From NCBI RefSeq assembly GCF_004682045.1, contig NZ_QUZT01000062.1, positions 1-42,525 on the forward strand: a stretch of 42,525 bases of DNA. Direction: 5' to 3'. Made by a program: the position numbers and the translations under genes. The notes beneath the pieces are model-generated. The model was not told the origin of the DNA, did no database searches, and was given only the letters and a program-made list of their open reading frames with translations. Source of the DNA: Pseudomonas nabeulensis (GTDB lineage Bacteria > Pseudomonadota > Gammaproteobacteria > Pseudomonadales > Pseudomonadaceae). Shown piece by piece: positions 25,522 through 31,948 of the stretch; position 1 is the first letter of the stretch, and each line of letters starts with the position of its first letter.

Positions 25522-25610
25522 TGTGGGAGGGGGCTTGCCCCCGATGGCGGAGGGTCAGCTGCATGTGTGTTGACTGACACACCGCCTTCGCGAGCAAGCC
25601 CCCTCCCACA
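25522..25610. repeat. Inverted REP pair with a changed right arm
   Basis: The left arm is TGTGGGAGGGGGCTTGCCCC. The right arm reads TTCGCGAGCAAGCCCCCTCC instead of ATCGGGGGCAAGCC, a hybrid with the GCTCGCGAA class of REP found in related pseudomonads. It starts 46 bp after the preceding pair. Confidence 0.8.
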
Positions 25611-25616
25611 GGGGAT

Positions 25617-26735
25617 CTAGGGTGTGGCGCAGATCTTGTGTAATAGAGGCAACACCTCCGCCCCCACATGAATCGCCTCTTCCAAATGCGGAAACCCGGA
25701 CAAGATAAAACTATCCACCCCCAATTGGTGATACTCCTCGATCCGCTGCGCCACGTGCGCATAACTGCCCACCAGCGCCGTTCCCGCACCTCCACGCACC
25801 AGGCCCACACCCGCCCACAGGTTGGCGGACACTTCCAGCTCCCTCGCACCACGGCCACGCCCTTGCATCAATTGCGTCTGGCGGCTTTGCCCCACGGATT
25901 CATACGCGGCCATCTGCCGTTGCGCCTGGTCGATGGCGCCTTTGGGGATTTCTTGCAGCAGCCGTTCCACATGGGCCCACGCTGCGTCGTCGGTGCTGGC
26001 GGCGAATACGTGCAGACGCAGGCCGAAGCGCAGGGTACGGCCCTGGGCGGCGGCGAGGTCGCGCATGCGGTGGATGCGTTCGGCGATCATCGCCGGAGGT
26101 TCGCACCACATCAGGTAGGTTTGCCCATGGGCCGCGCCGACCCGCTCGGCGGCTTCGGAGGCGCCGCCGAAGTAGATGGGCGGCACTTCGGCGCCTGGGG
26201 CAATGGGCGTGTGGATGCCGCTGCGGTAGTAACGCCCAGGATGGGCCGGTGGCTGGCCCGCCCATACGGCCTGGAACACTTGCAGGAATTCGGCGGTGCG
26301 TGCGTAGCGTTCGTCGTGTTCAAGAAAGTCCCCGAGGGAACGCTGTTCGAAACGGCTGGAACCGGTCACCACGTGCAGCGCCAGGCGGTTTTCGCTGAGC
26401 AGTTGCAAGGTGGCGGCGCGGTGCGCGGTGTAGGCGGGCAATTCGGTGCCGGGGCGCAGGGTGAGCAGGAATTTCAGGCGGCGTACTTCCTGGGCGAGCA
26501 CGGCGGTGATTAGCCAGGGGTCTTCGAAGCCGCTGGCGGTGGGCACCATGATCCCGTCGAAACCGGCCTGTTCGGTGGCCCGTACGATCTGGCGCAGGTA
26601 GTCCAGTGTCGGCGCGCGCTCGCCTTGCTGGAACAACCCGACCTTGGGCAAGCCGCTGCTGGTGAGGTGGCGACCGTCGCCGTTGGTGGGCAGGAACCAA
26701 TCCAGTTGGATCGGCGGGCGGACTTCAACACTCAT
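25617..26735 (-). CDS. SsuD-like FMNH2-dependent alkanesulfonate monooxygenase
   Basis: Monooxygenase of 372 aa that closely follows E. coli SsuD, which splits alkanesulfonates to aldehyde and sulfite. I start at ATG 26735 (MSVEVRPP) behind AAGGAGCG; it overlaps the upstream gene by 11 bp. Shared blocks are WFLPTNGDGRHL, RLKFLLTLRP, FGLRLHVF and NLWAGVGLVRGGAGTALVG, and the C-terminal IEEYHQLGVDSFILSGFPHLEEA. SsuD active-site residues Arg226, His228 and Arg297 correspond to Arg240, His242 and Arg314. SsuD Cys54 is replaced by Phe70 (ASGFEDPW for GRSCEDAW). About 17 extra residues lie after GRHL. The change at the Cys54 site suggests a different sulfonate or another substrate. It is the last gene of the seven-gene sigma-54 operon. 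Confidence 0.92.
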   Translation of the reverse strand: MSVEVRPPIQLDWFLPTNGDGRHLTSSGLPKVGLFQQGERAPTLDYLRQIVRATEQAGFDGIMVPTASGFEDPWLITAVLAQEVRRLKFLLTLRPGTELPAYTAHRAATLQLLSENRLALHVVTGSSRFEQRSLGDFLEHDERYARTAEFLQVFQAVWAGQPPAHPGRYYRSGIHTPIAPGAEVPPIYFGGASEAAERVGAAHGQTYLMWCEPPAMIAERIHRMRDLAAAQGRTLRFGLRLHVFAASTDDAAWAHVERLLQEIPKGAIDQAQRQMAAYESVGQSRQTQLMQGRGRGARELEVSANLWAGVGLVRGGAGTALVGSYAHVAQRIEEYHQLGVDSFILSGFPHLEEAIHVGAEVLPLLHKICATP

Positions 26736-27702
26736 GGTGCGGGCGCTCCTTGCGCAAGTGGGGCAATACCTGTTCACCAAAGCGCAGCACGTCGCGCACG
26801 GCCGGGCCGCCTTCCAGGATCAGGTGGTTCAAGCCCAACCCATGCAGCTCCTGCAGGCGCGTGGCGATCTGTGGCGGGGTGCCCACCAGGATCAGTGGTT
26901 GCCCCGGCGCGAGTTGCAGCAGGTTCGGATGCACTTCCCATTGGCGCAGCGGGTGACGCGCGCGCGGTAGGGTGGCGAAGGATTCAGTGGGTAAGTCCGG
27001 GACTGGCAACAGACTGGCGGCGGTTTCCCAGGCCAGGTCTTCGCTGTCGCCAAGGATCAGGCCGAAGGTGCAGGCAAACTTTAACGACGGTTGGATCGCC
27101 CGCCAACGCTGGATCTCCTTGCCCAGCCACTGCGGATGGCCGGGGGCGAGCAGGCAGGTCTGGGCATGTTCGGCCACCAGCGCGTGGCTGTGGCTGTCGT
27201 CCAGTACCAGCGTCGGCGCGGGCAGTTCACGACGGGCAACGCCGGCGTTTTCCAGCTGGAAGTACAGGCCCTGGTAATCCAGCCCGCCTTCATTGGGGGC
27301 GAGCAATTGTTGGAGGATATGCAGGTACTCGCCGATGCGTTCGCTGCGCTGATCACGGTTAAGCCATTCGCCAAACGCACTGCGCTCGCTGTTGGGCAGG
27401 TGCAGGTGCACGCGGTGGCCGCTGATGGATTGCAGGCTTTGCAGGGTGGTCGCCAGCGCCGCCGGCAGCATCACCTCCGGCGGCACGCTCACCGACAATT
27501 GCACCCGCCGCGTATGCGCACACAACGCCGCGGCAACGCCGAGGCTGTCGGCGCACAGCGCGCCGCCGGGGATCCACAGGCTATCGAGGCCGGCGTATTC
27601 CACGGCCTGGGCCAGCTGGATCCATTGCCCTGGCCGCGCCGCCCAGTCGGGGGTGCATAGAGGCAGTAGCCAGCTGAAGTGCAGGGGCGTGCGGTCAGTC
27701 AT
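26725..27702 (-). CDS. Degenerate SsuD-related luciferase-like protein
   Basis: A 325-aa member of the luciferase-like family. The C-terminal part aligns with SsuD in outline (VHPNLLQLAPGQPLILVG..IATRLQELHGLGLNHLILEG), and so does the N-terminus (FSWLLPLC...). However, the GLVRGGAG loop carrying Arg297 is replaced by QLAPGQP, and the RLHV strand with Arg226 and His228 is replaced by FGLILGD. The sequence is rich in Cys and Leu. It may bind a different substrate, or serve as a non-catalytic partner of the SsuD-like enzyme downstream, much as LuxB partners LuxA. It overlaps its neighbours by 8 and 11 bp. Calling it inactive is inference from motif loss only. Confidence 0.8.
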   Translation of the reverse strand: MTDRTPLHFSWLLPLCTPDWAARPGQWIQLAQAVEYAGLDSLWIPGGALCADSLGVAAALCAHTRRVQLSVSVPPEVMLPAALATTLQSLQSISGHRVHLHLPNSERSAFGEWLNRDQRSERIGEYLHILQQLLAPNEGGLDYQGLYFQLENAGVARRELPAPTLVLDDSHSHALVAEHAQTCLLAPGHPQWLGKEIQRWRAIQPSLKFACTFGLILGDSEDLAWETAASLLPVPDLPTESFATLPRARHPLRQWEVHPNLLQLAPGQPLILVGTPPQIATRLQELHGLGLNHLILEGGPAVRDVLRFGEQVLPHLRKERPHHEC

Positions 27703-28675
27703 GTTGTTTCCAGCCCAGGGCCGGGGCGATGTCCCGGGCGAGGGTTTCCAAGCGCTTGAGGATCTGTGCCTGGGTCGAGCTTTCGGCCTGGACCACGGCG
27801 ATCATGTAATCAGCATAGGGCAGCAACGAGGGGTCCTGTTGCAAGCTTTGAATCACTTCATCGGGATGACCGTGGTGCACGTTCATCAGGCGCAGGTGTT
27901 CCTGTAAATCCACGGCCTGGTCGATCAAGCCTTCGCGTTGCAGGCGCGGAATATGCCGCTCGATATCCACCGCCAGCTCGGCCTGGGCGCTGGCGCGGTC
28001 GGCGGCGGGGAAAATGGCGCGGACCACGCCGATGCGCGGCTGGCGATCAGGGTGCTGCCAGGCGTTGAGGTACGCGTCGGCCAAGGGTTTTTGCACGGTC
28101 AGTGGATCGTGAGTGGCGGTGCCCAGCAGCAGGCCGTTGCCTTGTCGTGCGGTGTACACGGCGCCATCGAGGCTGCCGTGGGAATGCCACAAGCGCGCGT
28201 CCAGGCCCGGTGCGGGCGGTTGCAGTGTCAGGTCACCCGTCAGCCGCTTGCCCTGCACCAGGTGCTGCAAGCGCTGTTGACGTTCGGCAAAGTCCGCCTG
28301 GCGTTGGCTGGGGTCGCGGTCAAACGCGCTGAAGTTATCCAGATTGGCGCCGCCACTGCCCAGGCCCAATTGCACCCGTCCGCCGCTCAGGGCGTCGAGC
28401 ACACTGGCGTCTTCGGCCAGGCGGATCGGGTCTTCGAACGGCAACACGATCACCCCGGTGCCCAGCTCGATACGCCGGGTACGCTCGGCCACCGCCGCCA
28501 GCAACACCAGTGGCGAAGGCAGGCGGCCAAAGCCGTTGCTCAGGTGGTGCTGGGCAATCCAGCCGCCATCGAAGCCCAGGGCTTCGGCCACTTCGAACTG
28601 CTCGATGAGGTCGCGGTACACCTGTTGCGGGTCATCGCCAAAGGCGTGGCTGAGAAAGCCCAGTTTGAAGGTCAT
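27695..28675 (-). CDS. Luciferase-like flavin-dependent monooxygenase (tandem paralogue B)
   Basis: A 326-aa luciferase-family oxidoreductase. It begins MTFKLGFLSHAFGDD and shows GFDGGWIAQHHL, LPSPLVLLAAVAERTRRIELGTGVIVLP and EDASVLDALSGGRVQLGLG, all typical of the family. It is clearly paralogous to the gene just upstream (28672-29652): same length, the same motifs throughout and a shared ending (IAPALGW). The two most likely arose by tandem duplication and may form a heterodimer or act on related substrates. The reaction is unknown; known relatives oxidise with FMNH2 and oxygen. It overlaps both neighbours. Confidence 0.9.
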   Translation of the reverse strand: MTFKLGFLSHAFGDDPQQVYRDLIEQFEVAEALGFDGGWIAQHHLSNGFGRLPSPLVLLAAVAERTRRIELGTGVIVLPFEDPIRLAEDASVLDALSGGRVQLGLGSGGANLDNFSAFDRDPSQRQADFAERQQRLQHLVQGKRLTGDLTLQPPAPGLDARLWHSHGSLDGAVYTARQGNGLLLGTATHDPLTVQKPLADAYLNAWQHPDRQPRIGVVRAIFPAADRASAQAELAVDIERHIPRLQREGLIDQAVDLQEHLRLMNVHHGHPDEVIQSLQQDPSLLPYADYMIAVVQAESSTQAQILKRLETLARDIAPALGWKQHD

Positions 28676-29652
28676 GAGGCGGTTCCTGTGGGCTGCCAGC
28701 CGAGGGCCGGGGCGATGTGTTCGCGGATGATTTCCAGGGCGCGGATGGCGTCGCGCAGCGGCGTGCTGGTGGTTTGTACTTGCAGGATCAACTGGTCGTG
28801 GGCGGTCAGTGTCGGGCCTTGCTGCAACTGTTCGATGATCTGCTCCACCGGGCCGTGCAACACGCCAAGGCGCTTGAGGGTGGTGTCGAAGTCATCATCC
28901 TGTGTGCCCTTGAGTACGCCGATGCTTTGCTGGCGTTGCACATAGGCCTGGATATCGCGGCGAGTGGCGTCGTCCGGGGACGGCAGCAGCGCTTGCACCC
29001 GTGCGAGGCGCGCCGGGGTGCCGTTGTCGCCGGTCCAGGCGTTGCGGTAGCGCGCCACCAGCTCCACACCGGCTTCGGGCGGCTGGTGCGGGTTGGGCGC
29101 CATGATCAGGCCGTGACCGCGTTCGGCGACCAATTCCACCCGCGACGTCGCTTCCCATAGTCGATGGCTCAAGCCATTGGCCCGTGGCAGCAAGCGCGAG
29201 CCGCTGTCGGTCAACGGCGCATTGCCCAGGGCGTTGAGCAGTTGATGCAAGTGCTGTTCGTAATCGCGATGGCGCGCGTCAGGTTCACGGCCAAATGCCA
29301 CAAATGTCTCGGGATCAAACCCCGCGCCCAGCCCAAGCTCCAGCCGCCCATGGCTGAGTAAATCCAGCACGGCGGCATCTTCGGCCAGGCGCAGCGGCGC
29401 CTCCTGGGGCAACACGATAATCCCGGTGCCCAGGCTGATGCGTTGTGTGCGCTGGGTAATCGCGGCGAGCAACACCAACGGCGACGGCAGTCGCCCATGC
29501 TCACTGGCGAAGTGGTGCTGCGCCACCCAGCCGCTGTCGAAGCCCAGTTCTTCGGCGACCTTGAACAGCTCCAGGGTGTCGCGATAGACCTTGGGGTCAA
29601 AGCTCGGGCTGTAGACGCGGCTCAAGAACCCCAGGGAAAAACCGGCGCTCAT
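28672..29652 (-). CDS. Luciferase-like flavin-dependent monooxygenase (tandem paralogue A)
   Basis: A 326-aa luciferase-family oxidoreductase, twin of the next gene. Motifs: GFDSGWVAQHHFASEHGRLPS, ITQRTQRISLGTGIIVLP, EDAAVLDLLSHGRLELGLGAG. The His-His of AQHHF corresponds to the conserved substrate- or flavin-side position of bacterial luciferases. Both twins share the C-terminal RDIxA..IAPALGW pattern. The ATG overlaps the surE-like gene by 4 bp. It probably needs reduced flavin from a reductase encoded elsewhere. Confidence 0.9.
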   Translation of the reverse strand: MSAGFSLGFLSRVYSPSFDPKVYRDTLELFKVAEELGFDSGWVAQHHFASEHGRLPSPLVLLAAITQRTQRISLGTGIIVLPQEAPLRLAEDAAVLDLLSHGRLELGLGAGFDPETFVAFGREPDARHRDYEQHLHQLLNALGNAPLTDSGSRLLPRANGLSHRLWEATSRVELVAERGHGLIMAPNPHQPPEAGVELVARYRNAWTGDNGTPARLARVQALLPSPDDATRRDIQAYVQRQQSIGVLKGTQDDDFDTTLKRLGVLHGPVEQIIEQLQQGPTLTAHDQLILQVQTTSTPLRDAIRALEIIREHIAPALGWQPTGTAS

Positions 29653-30557
29653 GGCTTCACCTCAAGTTGCTTTTGCAGCGCCGGGCCAGCACTGATGGAC
29701 TCCGGCAAGCCGCTGAACGGGCTGATCGTCAGGTAACCCTTGTTCAACCACACTGCTTCATCATTCTGTTGCGCGGCGGTGGCGGCGGGGCTGTATTGAA
29801 AGCCGATACCGGGCTTGCCGGGCAGGTTGAACTGCTTGAGATCGTCGGTGTACAGCGCCGCAAAACCCACGTAACTGCCGACGCGGGTGAGTTTCACGCC
29901 TTTGATGTGCGCGTCCTTGGGCAGGTTGATATTCAGGCCCAGGCCCGCGGGCAGCAAGGCGCCATTGGGTTGGCGATGCTGGTCGAGGGCCTGTACCAGT
30001 TTGGCCACCAGGGCGGCTGCACGGTGCGGATCCTGCTCCTTGAGATCGGTGCTCACCGCCAGCGCCGGAATGCCTGACTGTAACGCCACGCTCGCCGCGT
30101 TGAAGGTGCCCGAGGCCATGTTGATCGCCCCCAGGTTATTGCCGGGGTTGGGGCCGACGATCACCAGGTCGGGGTGAGGCAGCACTTTGTTCAGGCCCAT
30201 TAACAGGGCCATTACCGGCGTGCCGCTGATTTCGATCTGCACCTCTTTGCCGGCGCACTCGGCGCTCTGGCACACGCCTTTTTCGGTAGTGCTGATGTAG
30301 TAACTGTCGGGGTAGGCCGGGTCGCTGTCGTGGCCCACGCTCACTTCCCGCCCGAAGAAGAATGAGCCGCCGCGTGCGCTCTGGTCACTCTGCGGCGCGG
30401 CGATCTTCACGTTATGCCCCTGGGCTTTAAGCTCGGTATAGAGCGCGCGGATATTCGGATGCTGGTAGCCGTCGTCGTTGCTCAGCAGGATATTCAGGGC
30501 GAACGCCTTGGGCGCGATCAGGCTGGCGGCGGCGAGCATCCATGCGTTGCGCTTCAT
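29649..30557 (-). CDS. Exported SurE-like 5'-nucleotidase/phosphatase
   Basis: SurE-family metal-dependent phosphatase of 302 aa. It starts with a signal peptide (MKRNAWMLAAASLIAPKAFA/LN), while housekeeping SurE is cytoplasmic. The SurE core is present: ILLSNDDGYQHPNIRAL (metal-binding Asp-Asp), APQSDQSARGGS (the Ser ligand region), VGPNPGNNLG (Asn ligand) and ASGTFNAASVAL...IPALAVS. Paralogues of this kind act in the periplasm on nucleotides or other phosphate esters. Its place inside an operon of monooxygenases is unusual. It could remove a phosphate or related ester group before uptake. It overlaps both neighbours by 4 bp, so co-translation is assured. Confidence 0.9.
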   Translation of the reverse strand: MKRNAWMLAAASLIAPKAFALNILLSNDDGYQHPNIRALYTELKAQGHNVKIAAPQSDQSARGGSFFFGREVSVGHDSDPAYPDSYYISTTEKGVCQSAECAGKEVQIEISGTPVMALLMGLNKVLPHPDLVIVGPNPGNNLGAINMASGTFNAASVALQSGIPALAVSTDLKEQDPHRAAALVAKLVQALDQHRQPNGALLPAGLGLNINLPKDAHIKGVKLTRVGSYVGFAALYTDDLKQFNLPGKPGIGFQYSPAATAAQQNDEAVWLNKGYLTISPFSGLPESISAGPALQKQLEVKP

Positions 30558-31891
30558 GCCGGGGCTCCTGTGGTAAAGCGGTTGGCCGGGCGCGGCAGGC
30601 CAAGGTTTTCCCGCAACGTAGTGCCTTCGTATTCATCGCGGAACAGCCCGCGTGCCTGCAACAGCGGAATCACGCGGTCGACAAACAGCTCGATGCCCCC
30701 CGGAAAGTACGGAAAGAACACATTGAAGCCGTCGCAGGCCCGCGCCTCGAACCACGCTTCAAAGTGATCGGCCACGTCTTCGGCGGTGCCGATCACCGGG
30801 TTGCCGCCGGCCAGGCGCAGGTACAGCTGGCGGATGCTCAGGTTTTCGCTGCGGGCCAACTCCAGCACCTTGTCGCGACGGCTGCCGCGTTGGCCCACGG
30901 GGGTGTCTGGCAGTGGGCCGTCGAGGTCATGGCCGGACAGGTCGATATCATCGCCCAGGGTGTCGGCCAGCAGGCGCAGGCCCAGCACCGGGTCGATCAG
31001 TGCCTGGAACTCTTCGAACAAGGCCTGGGCCTGTTCGCGGGTGTCGGCGATAAACGGCGTGACGCCGGGCAGGATCTTGATGTGATCCGGGTCGCGGCCC
31101 AGCGCGGCGGCGCGTTGCTTGATGTCCTGGTAGAACGCCTGGGCGTCTTCGAGGTTGTGGGAATGGGCAAAGATCAGCTCGGCCACGCGGGCCGCGAGGT
31201 TCTTGCCCGGCTCCGACGCACCGGCCTGCACCAGCACCGGGTGGCCTTGGGGCGGGCGTGCCACGTTGAGCGGGCCGCGTACGGCAAAGTGTTCGCCGCG
31301 ATGGTTGAGGGTGTGCAATTTGGCCGGGTCGAAGTATTCGCCGCTGGCCTTGTCGCGGGTGAAGGCGTCGTCGTCCCAGCTGTCCCACAGGTCCTTGACC
31401 ACATCGTGGAATTCTTCGGCGCGCTGGTAGCGGTCGCCGTGGTCCACATGGTGTTCGCGGCCAAAGTTCCAGGCCTCGTCGGAGACCACCGAGGTCACCA
31501 GGTTCCACGCGGCGCGGCCCTTGGACAAGTGGTCCAGGGACGCGAACTTGCGCGCGATATGGTACGGCTCGTTGTAGGTGGTGGTGGCGGTGGCGATCAG
31601 GCCGATGTTGTTTGTAACGGCGGCCAGGGCCGACATCAAGGTCAGCGGTTCGAAGTGTTCGGCGCGAGCGGTGCGGCTCAACGCGTCGTGGTGATGCCCC
31701 CACAGCGCGACGACATCGGCGATGAACAGCGCGTCGAATTTACCGCGCTCGGCGGTTTGCGCGATGTGCTTGAAGTGCTCGAAATCCAGGCTGGCATCGG
31801 CCTGGGCCAGCGGGTGGCGCCAGGCGGCGACGTGATGGCCGCTGTTGGCGAGAAATGCGCCCAGCTTGAGTTGGTCGGTGCGGCGGGTCAT
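30554..31891 (-). CDS. NtaA/DszA-family flavin monooxygenase
   Basis: A 445-aa luciferase-like monooxygenase in the same family as the product of 22184-23536. I start at ATG 31891 (MTRRTDQLKLGAFL) because GGGAG lies 7 nt upstream; the longer reading to 31918 has no ribosome site. Motifs: HFEPLTLMSALAAVTNNIGL, ARKFASLDHLSKGRAAWNLVTS and HGDRYQRAEEFHDVVKDLWDSW. Members of the group oxygenate next to N or S in carboxylates, sulfones or modified cysteines. It is the second gene of the sigma-54 operon, 57 bp after the receptor gene, with a strong hairpin in between. The stop overlaps the surE-like start. Confidence 0.92.
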   Translation of the reverse strand: MTRRTDQLKLGAFLANSGHHVAAWRHPLAQADASLDFEHFKHIAQTAERGKFDALFIADVVALWGHHHDALSRTARAEHFEPLTLMSALAAVTNNIGLIATATTTYNEPYHIARKFASLDHLSKGRAAWNLVTSVVSDEAWNFGREHHVDHGDRYQRAEEFHDVVKDLWDSWDDDAFTRDKASGEYFDPAKLHTLNHRGEHFAVRGPLNVARPPQGHPVLVQAGASEPGKNLAARVAELIFAHSHNLEDAQAFYQDIKQRAAALGRDPDHIKILPGVTPFIADTREQAQALFEEFQALIDPVLGLRLLADTLGDDIDLSGHDLDGPLPDTPVGQRGSRRDKVLELARSENLSIRQLYLRLAGGNPVIGTAEDVADHFEAWFEARACDGFNVFFPYFPGGIELFVDRVIPLLQARGLFRDEYEGTTLRENLGLPRPANRFTTGAPA

Positions 31892-31919
31892 GAACAGGCT
31901 CCCATGAAAGTCACGCACG

Positions 31920-31937
31920 GGGCCGGCGAGCCGGCCC
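31920..31937 (-). promoter_or_regulatory. GC-rich hairpin between receptor and monooxygenase genes
   Basis: GGGCCGGC (31920-31927) and GCCGGCCC (31930-31937) are exact complements with a 2-nt loop. On the minus-strand transcript the hairpin falls just after the receptor stop codon and before the monooxygenase ribosome site. There is no U-run, so it is better read as an mRNA-stabilising or attenuating structure than a full terminator. Confidence 0.5.
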
Positions 31938-31948
31938 GGTGGGTTGGG

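Noticed and set aside
25372..25610. Closely spaced repeats that could suggest a CRISPR array
   Set aside because: The repeats are REP hairpins in inverted pairs with no constant repeat-spacer period, and no cas gene is near.
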